Below, piece after piece: positions 31,939-39,629 of a stretch of DNA of 51,164 nt. A model generated the notes under the pieces. It was not told the origin of the DNA, did not search any database, and was given only the letters and a program-made list of their open reading frames with translations. Position 1 is the stretch's first letter. The number at the start of each line of letters is the position of its first letter. Position numbers and translations under genes: made by a program. The stretch covers positions 36,144-87,307 of the forward strand of contig DLAP01000083.1 of assembly GCA_002493965.1 (NCBI GenBank), given 5' to 3'. This DNA comes from Clostridiales bacterium UBA7044. Its GTDB lineage: Bacteria; Bacillota; Clostridia; Oscillospirales; Oscillospiraceae.

Positions 31939-32508
31939 ATGGAAACCGCCTATAAAATTCTAAAGCTTTTGATTCTGGTATTGCTGATTGCCGTGCTGAT
32001 TGTGGGTGCCTATGTGCTATACGGAAGCCTGACCCGGCAGGTGCAGGCGCCGGAAGTGACGACTGCCCAAACAGAGAAGGAAGCAACGTCTGCTCCGGAC
32101 TTTACCTTCTATGATCTGGAAGGAAACAGCCATTGCCTTTCCGACTTCCGGGGAAAGCCTGTGATTCTGAACTTCTGGGCCTCCTGGTGCGGCCCCTGCA
32201 AAAACGAAATGCCGGAATTTCAGGCGGCCTTTGACACTTATGGGGAGCAGATCCAATTTTTGATCGTGAACCTCACCGACGGCGGTCAGGAGACTGTGAA
32301 AAGCGCTTCCACTTATATTACGGAGCAGGGCTATACCTTCCCGGTGTATTACGATACGGATCTGGCGGGCGCAAACGCCTACGGGATTTATGCAGTGCCG
32401 GTGACATATTTCATTGACGCGGAAGGAAACCGGGTCAGTGAGACTATGGGAATGCTGACGAAGGAGCGGCTGGAGCAGGGAATCGATCTGCTGCTGGGAG
32501 CGGCATGA
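31939..32508 (+). CDS. TlpA/ResA-like membrane-anchored thioredoxin
   Basis: A 189-residue protein: N-terminal membrane anchor (about 7-29), a threonine/glutamate-rich linker and a thioredoxin-like domain with WASWCGPC near residue 80. The cis-proline loop VPVTYFID is near residue 154. It would reduce disulfides outside the membrane with electrons from CcdA. No lipobox is seen. Its stop overlaps the start of a DtxR-like remnant (ATGA), which shows the regulator was once translated with the pair. Confidence 0.93.
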   Translation: METAYKILKLLILVLLIAVLIVGAYVLYGSLTRQVQAPEVTTAQTEKEATSAPDFTFYDLEGNSHCLSDFRGKPVILNFWASWCGPCKNEMPEFQAAFDTYGEQIQFLIVNLTDGGQETVKSASTYITEQGYTFPVYYDTDLAGANAYGIYAVPVTYFIDAEGNRVSETMGMLTKERLEQGIDLLLGAA

Positions 32509-32691
32509 GCGTTCACGAATCCGGGGAAATGTATCTGGAGGCCATTCTGGTGCTGCAAAATCAGAAGGGAAACGCCCGTCCTGGGCGTGGACAAGAAGAC
32601 GGCCACGGCGGACGCCTGCAAAATGGAACACGCCATTTCCGATACATCCTTTGAGGCCATCAAGCGCCTGACGGTGGAACGAAAGGCATAA
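32505..32691 (+). pseudogene. Deletion remnant of a DtxR/MntR-type metal regulator
   Basis: The first 25 codons read MSVHESGEMYLEAILVLQNQ..., the N-terminus of DtxR/MntR-family repressors. At about 32580 the frame breaks, and another frame continues LGVDKKTATADACKMEH then AISDTSFEAIKRL to TAA at 32691, the C-terminal dimer/metal region of the same family. About 55-60 codons, including the recognition helix, are missing. The remnant is 187 bases, not a multiple of three. Start overlaps the TlpA stop. It cannot bind DNA as it stands. Confidence 0.85.
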
Positions 32692-32694
32692 GGA

Positions 32695-32729
32695 AAACGG
32701 CAGACACCCTTTTGGAAAGTCTGCCGTTT
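32695..32729. terminator. Convergent terminator
   Basis: A perfect 11-bp stem AAACGGCAGAC/GTCTGCCGTTT (32695-32705/32719-32729) with a 13-base loop between the remnant and yitT. A- and T-ends suit both strands. Confidence 0.75.
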
Positions 32730-32735
32730 CGCACG

Positions 32736-33619
32736 TTATGGGGTTTTCGGGGCGTCATACTCTGCCTTAAAGACATCCGCGACCTCGTGGATGGCGATAT
32801 ATGCCATGGGATCAACGCGGTGGACGATATCCCGAAGCTGGGTGATCTGGAAGCGGTTGAGAACGATATACACTACCTTTTTATCGCTGTCGGAGTAATA
32901 GCCCTTGGCATCCAGAACAGTGATCCCCTGACGGAAGGTGTCGGATAAAACCTGACAGATGTCTTCGGCGTGGCCTGTGACAATCCAGATCGCCTTGGCC
33001 CGGTCGATGCCCTCTACAATGAAATCCACAGTTTTCAGCGCCGCCATGTAGGTGACGATGGAGTACAGGGGAAGGACCCAACTGTTTAAAATCAATCCGC
33101 AGACTGTGTACAGGATTACATTGTAGATCATGACAAAGCTGCCGACAGATAGACCCGCATCCTTGGCAAACAGCACCGCCATGACTTCAATGCCGTCCAT
33201 AGCCCCGCCAAAGCGAATGGCAAGGCCGCTGCCGGTGCCGGAGATCACCCCGCCGAACAGGGCGCACAGCAGCAGATCCTGCCCTGCCAGAGGGGAGGCA
33301 ATACTTACGTCCACAGGGAAGACATCCGTAATGAGCCAGGCCGTGACCGCATAGACAGCTACGGTGTAAATGGAACAGAGGGTAAATGTCAGTCCCCGCT
33401 TTTTCCAGCCCAGCAAAAACAGGGGGATGTTCAGGAGGATCAGGAACAGGGACAGGTTCATCCATGCCGGGGCGATCTGGGAGAGCAGCATGGAGGTGCC
33501 GGAGATGCCGCTGTCGTACAGCTTCACCGGAGACAGAAAGATCGTAATGCCGATGGCGTGACGATCCCGGCGACGGTCAGGCCCAGAATGTTTCGAATTC
33601 GTTTTGCTCGTTCGCTCAT
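32736..33619 (-). pseudogene. YitT family membrane protein with N-terminal frameshift
   Basis: Most of the gene reads as a YitT (DUF161 + DUF2179) protein: helices from AIGITIFLSPVKLYDSGISG to about residue 200, then the soluble domain ending AIHEVADVFKAEYD. The natural ATG at 33619 (behind AAAGGA) gives MSERAKRIRNILGLTVAGIV in another frame. The two join if one base is restored near 33559, where GTCACGCC stands for an expected GTCAACGCC. The family's role is unclear (often annotated as transporter). One lost base could be a mutation or an assembly error. Confidence 0.8.
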
Positions 33620-33671
33620 GTGTTTTCCTTTCTAAGGTTGGGGACGGGCTTTCTGAAAAAAGATATAGGAA

Positions 33672-33687
33672 ACCTCCGAAGGGAGGT
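33672..33687 (-). terminator. Terminator after trx
   Basis: Stem ACCTCC/GGAGGT (33672-33677/33682-33687) with a 4-base loop, followed on the minus strand by TTCCTATATCTTTTTT. Confidence 0.6.
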
Positions 33688-33744
33688 GAGGAAGCGCGCA
33701 ACGGTCCGCTTCCCGGCATCGGTTCGGAGGTCCTTACAGTTTAC

Positions 33745-34056
33745 TTACTTATCCAGCAGCGCCTCAATGTCCTTCTTGGGCATATAGCCCACGGCCTTGG
33801 CGGCAACCTGGCCGTTTTTCAGCACGATCAGGGTGGGGATGCTCACAATGCCGTAAGCTCGGGCCAGTTCCAGCTCCTCGTCCACATTGACCTTGCCCAC
33901 GATCACCTCCGGGTGGGTCTCGGCGATTTCTGCCACAATGGGGGCAACCATCCGGCAGGGGCCGCACCAGGAGGCCCAGAAGTCCAGCAGAACTTTTTTT
34001 TCACTCTGGTTTTTCAGCGCGTCAAAGTTGGCTTTCGTTACGGTAATTTCAGACAT
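33745..34056 (-). CDS. trxA: Thioredoxin
   Basis: A 103-residue thioredoxin with the active site WASWCGPC (Cys near 32 and 35) and the cis-proline motif SIPTLIV near residue 75. Family length. It reduces cytoplasmic protein disulfides and is a likely donor for the CcdA protein encoded 2 kb away. The start MSEITVTK at 34056 has AAGGAG seven bases upstream; an ATG two codons earlier is too close. No thioredoxin reductase is in the window. Confidence 0.95.
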   Translation of the reverse strand: MSEITVTKANFDALKNQSEKKVLLDFWASWCGPCRMVAPIVAEIAETHPEVIVGKVNVDEELELARAYGIVSIPTLIVLKNGQVAAKAVGYMPKKDIEALLDK

Positions 34057-34091
34057 AGTCATTCTCCTTTGTTTTCTGGTATTTTTCTTAT

Positions 34092-34120
34092 AGAATAGCA
34101 TAAACTGGGAGGGAATGCAA
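34092..34120 (-). promoter_or_regulatory. Promoter of trxA
   Basis: On the minus strand TTGCAT (34120-34115), 17-base spacer, TATTCT (34097-34092). Confidence 0.7.
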
Positions 34121-34146
34121 ACCTTTCTTTGTGAACACTTTCTGAA

Positions 34147-34175
34147 TTGACATTTCCGTCCCCATCTGCTATGAT
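34147..34175 (+). promoter_or_regulatory. Promoter of the Cys-rich protein gene
   Basis: Perfect TTGACA (34147-34152), 17-base spacer, TATGAT (34170-34175), divergent from the trxA promoter only 27 bases away. Confidence 0.82.
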
Positions 34176-34199
34176 GCACAAAATACAAGGAGGGATTCC

Positions 34200-34559
34200 A
34201 TGGAGGGAAAAAGCTGCTTTGGCTGCGGAAGCTGCGCCGGCTGCGGTCGGACGCTGGAACTGACGAAAAAAGAGATGTCTTTTTTGAACACCCTGGCTCA
34301 GATCCCCTTTCTGCCGGTGGCACGAAAGGCGGATGGGGACAGGCCCATCTATCTCGAGGAAGGCAACGCCGAGGAAATGAGCCTGCTGCTCCAGTGCCTC
34401 CACCGGAAGGGCCTTATTTCTCTGGACTATGACCGGCCCCTGAAGGGCTTTGACATGAGGGCCTACGAAGCCTATCCCGTCCATGGCAGTATGGCTCTGA
34501 CGGAGCGGGGACAGCAGGTGCTGGACCTGATGGAATACCAGGGCGTCCGGCGGGATTGA
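34200..34559 (+). CDS. Cys-rich small protein with winged-helix-like body
   Basis: A 119-residue protein that I do not recognise. The N-terminus SCFGCGSCAGCG holds four cysteines at two-residue spacing (Cys6, 9, 12, 15), fit for a metal ion or iron-sulfur cluster. The rest (LTKKEMSFLNTLAQ, NAEEMSLLLQCLHRKGLISLDYD, SMALTERGQQVLDLME) has the pattern of a winged helix. There is no signal peptide. It is divergent from trxA and co-transcribed with the hydrolase 11 bases downstream. A redox- or metal-sensing regulator is a reasonable guess, not proven. Confidence 0.72.
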   Translation: MEGKSCFGCGSCAGCGRTLELTKKEMSFLNTLAQIPFLPVARKADGDRPIYLEEGNAEEMSLLLQCLHRKGLISLDYDRPLKGFDMRAYEAYPVHGSMALTERGQQVLDLMEYQGVRRD

Positions 34560-34570
34560 GGAGGTGGCGT

Positions 34571-35197
34571 ATGCTGCGAATTTTTCTGCATGGTCTGGGA
34601 CAGACACCGGCCAGCTGGGAGAAAACCATTGCGGGGCTAAACGATCCCGAGGAGAGCTCGTGCCCGGATCTGGCGGAACTGCTTCGAGGGAAGGAAGCAG
34701 CCTATGAAAACCTTTATGCGGCTTTCTCGGAGGCCTGCGAGAGGACGGAGGGTAAAATAGATCTGTGCGGTCTGTCCCTGGGCGGCGTGCTGGCGCTGCA
34801 TTATGCCATTGAGCATCCCGGGAAGGTGAATTCCCTGGCGCTCATAGCTGCCCAATATAAAATGCCTGTAAATTTATTAAGACTTCAGAATTTCCTGTTT
34901 CGGTTTATGCCAAAGTCCAGCTTTCAGCAGACCGGATTTGGAAAAGGAGAATTCATGACGCTTTGCAAAACCATGATGGCTTTGGATTTCAGTCCTTCTC
35001 TTGGAGAGGTCAGCTGTCCCGTGCTGGTTATCTGCGGCGAAAAGGACAGCGCCAATCAAAAAGCCGCTTTGGAGCTGGCAGCGGCTTTGGAAAACGGACG
35101 GCTGGAAGTGATTCCCGGAGCAGGACATGAGGTAAACGTGGAAGCACCGGAGAAATTGGCGGAGCTGCTTCACGGCTTCTGGGGAGCTTCCAAATAA
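34571..35197 (+). CDS. Alpha/beta-hydrolase
   Basis: A 208-residue enzyme of the alpha/beta-hydrolase fold. The nucleophile elbow GLSLGG (Ser near 74), Asp in VICGEKDS (near 157) and His in PGAGHEVN (near 186) form the triad; IFLHGLGQTPASW at the start is the oxyanion strand. It lacks a large lid and a signal peptide. The ATG at 34571 follows GAGGAGG by 6 bases. Substrate unknown; shares the promoter of the Cys-rich protein. Confidence 0.87.
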   Translation: MLRIFLHGLGQTPASWEKTIAGLNDPEESSCPDLAELLRGKEAAYENLYAAFSEACERTEGKIDLCGLSLGGVLALHYAIEHPGKVNSLALIAAQYKMPVNLLRLQNFLFRFMPKSSFQQTGFGKGEFMTLCKTMMALDFSPSLGEVSCPVLVICGEKDSANQKAALELAAALENGRLEVIPGAGHEVNVEAPEKLAELLHGFWGASK

Positions 35198-35208
35198 GAT
35201 TTCCAAGG

Positions 35209-35237
35209 TTGCTTTTCCGTAAAAGGAATGCTATAAT
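35209..35237 (+). promoter_or_regulatory. Promoter of azlCD
   Basis: TTGCTT (35209-35214), 17-base spacer, perfect TATAAT (35232-35237). The leader holds a small hairpin (AACAAG/CTTGTT, 35248-35253/35259-35264). Confidence 0.75.
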
Positions 35238-35295
35238 CTTTCCCGATAACAAGATACCCTTGTTGAATATCAGAAAGACAGCTGCGTGACAAGAT

Positions 35296-36009
35296 ATGAA
35301 CCGAAAAGAATACCGGATTGGCGTACAGCGGGGGCTGCCGGTGGGAGTGGGCTACTTCTCCGTCAGCTTTGGTTTCGGCGCCATGGCCGTGGCCCAGGGG
35401 GTAAAGGCCCTGGAAGCCACCCTCATTTCCATTACCAACCTGACCAGCGCGGGACAGTTCGCGGGCCTGACCCTCATCGTAGCCTCCGCCACCCTGTGGG
35501 AAATGGTACTGACCCAGCTGGTGATCAACAGCCGCTATGCCCTGATGAGCCTGGCTCTCAGTCAGCGGATGGGGGAGAAAATCGGCCTGATCCCCAGACT
35601 GCTCATTGCCTTTTTCAATACGGACGAAATTTTCGCTCTGGCCATGGACCGGCGGGAACCACTGACGGTGCCCTTCCTGCTGGGACTGGGGACCCTGCCT
35701 CTGATCGGCTGGAGCCTTGGTACCCTCTGTGGGGCGCTGGCGGGATCCATCCTGCCCCAGGCCATCCGGGCGGCCCTGGGGGTCATGCTCTACGGAATGT
35801 TCATTGCCATTGTGGTGCCTCCGGCCAAGGCGGACCGGAAAATTCTGGCTGCCGTGGTGCTGGCCCTGGTGTGCAGCTGCCTGTTTGCCTGGGTGCCTAT
35901 GCTCAAGAACGTGTCCCCGGGTATCTCCATTGTGGTGTGCACCGTGGCGGCGGCGGGGATTCTCGCCTGGAAGTGCCCCATCCCGGAGGAAGAGGAGGCA
36001 GCGGCATGA
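35296..36009 (+). CDS. azlC: AzlC family branched-chain amino acid exporter subunit
   Basis: A 237-residue membrane protein of the AzlC family, the large subunit of a two-part exporter for branched-chain amino acids and analogues. Recognisable segments are GVQRGLPVGVGYFSVSFGFG and TSAGQFAGLTLI near residue 55. Its ATG has no clear ribosome binding site (upstream CGTGACAAGAT), odd for this window, so translation may be weak or controlled by the leader. The AzlD gene overlaps its stop by 4 bases. Confidence 0.92.
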   Translation: MNRKEYRIGVQRGLPVGVGYFSVSFGFGAMAVAQGVKALEATLISITNLTSAGQFAGLTLIVASATLWEMVLTQLVINSRYALMSLALSQRMGEKIGLIPRLLIAFFNTDEIFALAMDRREPLTVPFLLGLGTLPLIGWSLGTLCGALAGSILPQAIRAALGVMLYGMFIAIVVPPAKADRKILAAVVLALVCSCLFAWVPMLKNVSPGISIVVCTVAAAGILAWKCPIPEEEEAAA

Positions 36010-36314
36010 GTATTTACCTCTACATATTGGTTATGGCTCTGACCACCTATCTGATCCGGGTACTGCCCCTGACCATTTTCCGGAAGCCCATTCAAAGTCG
36101 GTTTCTCAAATCCTTCCTCCACTATGTCCCCTACTGCTGCCTGGCGGCCATGACCTTTCCCGCGATTCTTACCAGCACCCAGTCTACTATCAGTGGGGCG
36201 GCGGCACTGGTTGTGGCAGTAATCCTGGCCTACCGGGGCAAGAGCCTGATTGTGGTGGCCCTGAGCAGCAGCGCGGCGGTGCTGATTGTGGAGCAGATTC
36301 TGCGCTTTCTTTGA
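36006..36314 (+). CDS. azlD: AzlD family exporter subunit
   Basis: A 102-residue protein with three to four membrane helices, the small partner of AzlC. The motif ALTTYLIRVLPL and HYVPYCCLAAMTFPAIL are typical of the family. The start overlaps the azlC stop (ATGA), so the two subunits are made in equal amounts. The mntP control region follows. Confidence 0.92.
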   Translation: MSIYLYILVMALTTYLIRVLPLTIFRKPIQSRFLKSFLHYVPYCCLAAMTFPAILTSTQSTISGAAALVVAVILAYRGKSLIVVALSSSAAVLIVEQILRFL

Positions 36315-36350
36315 AGAAATCCCACACAAAATGTTAATTTACTGTAACCT

Positions 36351-36394
36351 GTCCCCGGTTTACCTTGACTAACCGGGGACAATCTTGTTATAAT
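36351..36394 (+). promoter_or_regulatory. mntP promoter with inverted repeat around the -35
   Basis: TTGACT (36365-36370), 18-base spacer and perfect TATAAT (36389-36394). A perfect 10-bp inverted repeat, GTCCCCGGTT (36351-36360) and AACCGGGGAC (36371-36380), encloses the -35 box. It may be an operator, or a leftover terminator of azlCD that overlaps the promoter. Confidence 0.75.
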
Positions 36395-36529
36395 CCAGAC
36401 AGAAGAGGGAGTAGTCGGCGCACAGAATCCTTGTGCGGGATGGAATCGACATACTGGGGAAACCCCGGTTCCATTTGAAATGACGAGACTTGGAAACCGG
36501 CTGAGTCTCTTCATAAGCTTCTGTGCTGG
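36395..36529 (+). ncRNA. yybP-ykoY (Mn2+) riboswitch
   Basis: The leader begins at the -10 and contains AGAGGGAGTAG, the 5' metal-site loop of the yybP-ykoY class (consensus GGGGAGUAG). The basal stem pairs CCAGACAGAAG (36395-36405) with CTTCTGTGCTGG (36518-36529), with ATAAGC just inside, near the usual UAGCAAGA position. Internal hairpins (GCGCACAG..CTTGTGC, GGGGAAACCCC) fill the arms. It lies 26 bases before mntP, the classic gene under this riboswitch, with the ribosome binding site directly after the basal stem; translational control is likely. Confidence 0.85.
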
Positions 36530-36554
36530 TGAATCCGCATGGAGGTTATTTTTT

Positions 36555-37136
36555 ATGGGAATCGGAGAACTATTGCTGCTGGGTCTGGGGCTGAGTATGG
36601 ACGCCTTTGCCGTGTCCATCTGCAAGGGACTGGCCATGAAGAAAGCAACAGTGGGGGCAAGCGTTACCTGCGGCATCTGGTTCGGCGGCTTTCAGGCGCT
36701 CATGCCCCTGATTGGCTACTGGCTGGGTTCTTTCTTTGCGGAAGCCATTGAAGCGGTGGACCACTGGGTGGCCTTCGCATTGCTGGCGATTATCGGTATC
36801 AATATGCTGAAGGAAGCCGTTGAAGAAGAGGAGGAAGGCCCCTCTTGTCCCGTGGACGGGAAGGTGGATCTGTCTCCCAAGACCATGCTCGTGCTGGCGG
36901 TGGCCACGTCCATTGACGCCCTGGCGGTGGGTATCTCCCTGGCCATGGCGGGCAGTGTGAACATCTGGGCAGCGGTTATCCTGATCGGGATTTTCACCTT
37001 TGGTATGTCCGCCGCCGGGGTACAGATCGGCAATCTCTTTGGAAGCCGATTTGAAAAGAAAGCCCAGATCGCCGGGGGCCTGATTTTGATTGGGCTGGGC
37101 CTGAAAATCCTGCTGGAGCATTTGGGGATTCTATGA
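36555..37136 (+). CDS. mntP: Manganese efflux pump MntP
   Basis: A 193-residue, six-helix exporter that removes excess Mn2+. The protein is an internal duplication: LSMDAFAVSICKGL (about 14) and TSIDALAVGISLAM (about 121) carry the conserved Asp of each half. GGAGG at 36541-36545 is 9 bases from the ATG. The riboswitch upstream gives Mn2+-dependent expression. The start of the VanZ-like gene overlaps its stop (ATGA). Confidence 0.95.
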   Translation: MGIGELLLLGLGLSMDAFAVSICKGLAMKKATVGASVTCGIWFGGFQALMPLIGYWLGSFFAEAIEAVDHWVAFALLAIIGINMLKEAVEEEEEGPSCPVDGKVDLSPKTMLVLAVATSIDALAVGISLAMAGSVNIWAAVILIGIFTFGMSAAGVQIGNLFGSRFEKKAQIAGGLILIGLGLKILLEHLGIL

Positions 37137-37591
37137 TACGAACGGACAAGCGTATGCGGCTGTGCACCGCGCTGCTGATATGCAATCTCATTTTTATCTG
37201 GGGCAATTCCCTCCTGCCCGGGTCCCTTTCCGGCGCCATAAGCGACTGGGTAAAGCGGATTCTGGAAACACTCTTTGGCAGTACCAGTGAGGATACCCCT
37301 GGCTTTTTCCCCATCCGGAAGCTTGCCCACTTCACGGAATTTGCCTGCCTGGGAGCGCTGCTGTGCTGGCGCGTCTCCATGCTGGGAAGACCCAAGGCCT
37401 TGGCCTTCTGCCTGGGCGCAGCTGTGGCCTGCGTGGACGAAAGCATTCAGATTTTTGTCCCTGACCGGGGGCCGGGCATTCGGGACGTGGCCATCGACTG
37501 CGGGGGCGTGCTGACAGGTATGATTGCGCTGTATTTTGGGTATCTTTATTTTCAAAGAAAGCGAATAAAAGAAACATTCCCGGAGGATTAA
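37133..37591 (+). CDS. VanZ family membrane protein
   Basis: A 152-residue protein with about four helices. The VanZ hallmarks are FIWGNSLLPG near the N-terminus, RKLAHFTEFACLG near residue 64 and DESIQIFVPDRGPGIRDVAID near 100. VanZ proteins affect resistance to some lipoglycopeptides, but the reaction is not known. It overlaps mntP by 4 bases, so it may also answer to Mn2+, and the lipoprotein gene follows after 3 bases. Confidence 0.9.
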   Translation: MIRTDKRMRLCTALLICNLIFIWGNSLLPGSLSGAISDWVKRILETLFGSTSEDTPGFFPIRKLAHFTEFACLGALLCWRVSMLGRPKALAFCLGAAVACVDESIQIFVPDRGPGIRDVAIDCGGVLTGMIALYFGYLYFQRKRIKETFPED

Positions 37592-37594
37592 AGA

Positions 37595-38167
37595 ATGAAG
37601 AAATGGATATCGATTCTCTTAATTTTGACGCTGACTCTGCTTTCCGGCTGCGGCGGGAAACAGCCTGCGGAAACCACTGTGCCTGCTGCGGCCGCAGGGC
37701 CCAGCTCTGCCCTGGAAATTCTGGAAACGGTCTGGGGATCCTATACGGAGGACGAACAGTTCCCCGCCACCGGCGGACGCCTGGGAGAAACTATCACGGA
37801 AGGCCCCGGCGCGTACGATGCCCTGGACGAAACCCTGACCTACTCCCTGCTGATTCCAGCGGATCAGCTTGGAAATGTGACGGAAGCGGCCTCCCTGATG
37901 CACATGATGAACAGCAACACCTTCACCTGCGGCGCTTACCGCCTGGGGTCGGGCGTGACGGCGGAAAGCTTTGGGGCGGCCATGAAGGAAGCGGTGCTGA
38001 ATAACCAGTGGATGTGTGGCTTCCCGGACAAGCTGCTGATCGAGAGCGTTGGCGATCACTTCGTGGTCGTGGCCTTTGGCCATGAGGAACTCATGACCAC
38101 CTTCCAGACCCACCTGCGGGAAAGCTACCCGGACAGCCAGACCCTGGCGGAGGAGCCGATTATTTGA
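37595..38167 (+). CDS. Lipoprotein of unknown function
   Basis: A 190-residue protein with a lipobox (LLSGC, Cys19) after a short signal peptide. The mature part begins with an Ala/Thr/Pro-rich linker and has one globular domain of about 140 residues (SALEILETVWGSY... to ...HLRESYP). It resembles the general layout of clostridial DUF4358-type lipoproteins but I cannot assign it. Two Cys (TCGAYRL, WMCGF) may form a disulfide. Last gene of the mntP unit, ended by a terminator 5 bases past the stop. Confidence 0.78.
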   Translation: MKKWISILLILTLTLLSGCGGKQPAETTVPAAAAGPSSALEILETVWGSYTEDEQFPATGGRLGETITEGPGAYDALDETLTYSLLIPADQLGNVTEAASLMHMMNSNTFTCGAYRLGSGVTAESFGAAMKEAVLNNQWMCGFPDKLLIESVGDHFVVVAFGHEELMTTFQTHLRESYPDSQTLAEEPII

Positions 38168-38172
38168 TTCCA

Positions 38173-38204
38173 AAAATGGCAGCGAAGTCTCGCTGCCATT
38201 TTTT
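38173..38204 (+). terminator. Terminator of the mntP unit
   Basis: A perfect 13-bp stem (38173-38185/38190-38202) with loop AGTC and a run of T at the end. Confidence 0.9.
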
Positions 38205-38231
38205 ACAGGACATCACAGAGAGGAAAATCCT

Positions 38232-39617
38232 ATGATATTTTCCAGCATTCCCTTTCTCTATTATTTTTTACCGGCGGTTATGCTCACTTATTTCTGCGTG
38301 CCAAAGAAGTGGAAAAACGCCGTTCTGCTTCTATTCAGCCTCCTTTTCTACGGCTGGGGGGAGCCGAAGCTGCTGCTATTAATGGTGGTTACGATTCTCG
38401 TCTTCTTCCTCTGCGGCAGAATGATCGGCAGAAGCCCGGAAAAGAAAATACGAAAATTCTGGCTGCTGATATCCGTCTTTACCGGGGTGGGGCTGCTGGG
38501 TGTCTTCAAGTATGCGGATTTCCTGATTGGCAGCGTTGGCGCCGTGACGGGGCTTTCTCTGCCACGGCTGAAACTAACCCTGCCTGTGGGCATCAGCTTC
38601 TATACCTTCCAGTGCCTCAGCTATACCATCGACGTCTACCGGGGAAATGTGCCGCCTCAGAAAAACCTGGTTTCCTTCGGCGCTTATGTCTCCCTGTTCC
38701 CCCAGCTGATTGCCGGACCTATCGTCCGGTACGCGGACGTGGCGGCGGAACTGGAAAACCGCACCCACTCCTGGGAGGATGGGTTCTACGGACTGCGGCG
38801 GTTTCTGATCGGCCTGGGGAAAAAGGTGCTGCTGGCAGACCAGTTTGCCCTGCTCATTTCCCTTTTCCGGGAAAGCGGGGAGAAGTCCGTCCTGTTTTAC
38901 TGGATGTACGCCATCGCCTTTCTGCTGAATATCTACTTTGACTTTTCCGGCTACTCCGATATGGCCATCGGCCTTGGGCGGATCTTTGGCTTCCACTTTA
39001 TGGAAAACTTCGACTACCCTTATACGTCAAAAAGCGTTACGGAGTTCTGGCGGCGCTGGCATATGAGTCTGGGACGCTGGTTCCGGGACTACGTCTATAT
39101 CCCTATGGGCGGCAACCGGGTGAGCAGGGGCAGATGGGTTGTGAATATCCTGACCGTGTGGCTGCTGACGGGCGCCTGGCACGGAGCTGCCTGGAACTTT
39201 GTTCTCTGGGGACTGCTGTTCGCGGTGCTGCTGATGATCGAAAAATGGATTCCCGCTATGCAAAAGCTTCCCGACTGGCTGCGCCATGTCTATGTGCTGC
39301 TGGCCGTGCTGCTGAGCTTTGTGCTGTTTAACGCCGATAGCCTTTCCCAGGCGGCAGGGGATTACGCCGGTATGTTCGGTCTTGCCGGACTGCCTCTGAT
39401 CAGCCATGTGACCAGGTACTATCTCAGAAGCTATGCCCTCCTGTTTGCCGCCGGCATTGTGGGGGCCACGCCTTTGGTGCGGCAGGCGGGAGCGCGGCTG
39501 GAAAAAACAAATGCGGGGACGGCTCTGCCCCTGGTGCAGATGATTGTCCTGCTGCTCGTCTGTACAGCCTATCTGGTGGACGGCTCCTTCAGCCCGTTCC
39601 TGTATTTCCGGTTTTAG
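38232..39617 (+). CDS. MBOAT O-acyltransferase (AlgI-like)
   Basis: A 461-residue membrane-bound O-acyltransferase with about eleven helices. The family core FSGYSDMAIGLGRIFGF then NFDYPYTSKSVTEFWRRWH stands at about 240-277, and the catalytic His is in TGAWHGAAWNF near 320. These proteins carry acetyl or other acyl groups across the membrane for modification of surface polymers. The DHHW gene 12 bases downstream is the typical partner that completes transfer outside. No dlt genes are present, so the acceptor polymer is open. Confidence 0.93.
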   Translation: MIFSSIPFLYYFLPAVMLTYFCVPKKWKNAVLLLFSLLFYGWGEPKLLLLMVVTILVFFLCGRMIGRSPEKKIRKFWLLISVFTGVGLLGVFKYADFLIGSVGAVTGLSLPRLKLTLPVGISFYTFQCLSYTIDVYRGNVPPQKNLVSFGAYVSLFPQLIAGPIVRYADVAAELENRTHSWEDGFYGLRRFLIGLGKKVLLADQFALLISLFRESGEKSVLFYWMYAIAFLLNIYFDFSGYSDMAIGLGRIFGFHFMENFDYPYTSKSVTEFWRRWHMSLGRWFRDYVYIPMGGNRVSRGRWVVNILTVWLLTGAWHGAAWNFVLWGLLFAVLLMIEKWIPAMQKLPDWLRHVYVLLAVLLSFVLFNADSLSQAAGDYAGMFGLAGLPLISHVTRYYLRSYALLFAAGIVGATPLVRQAGARLEKTNAGTALPLVQMIVLLLVCTAYLVDGSFSPFLYFRF

Positions 39618-39629
39618 GGAGGTGGGGTT

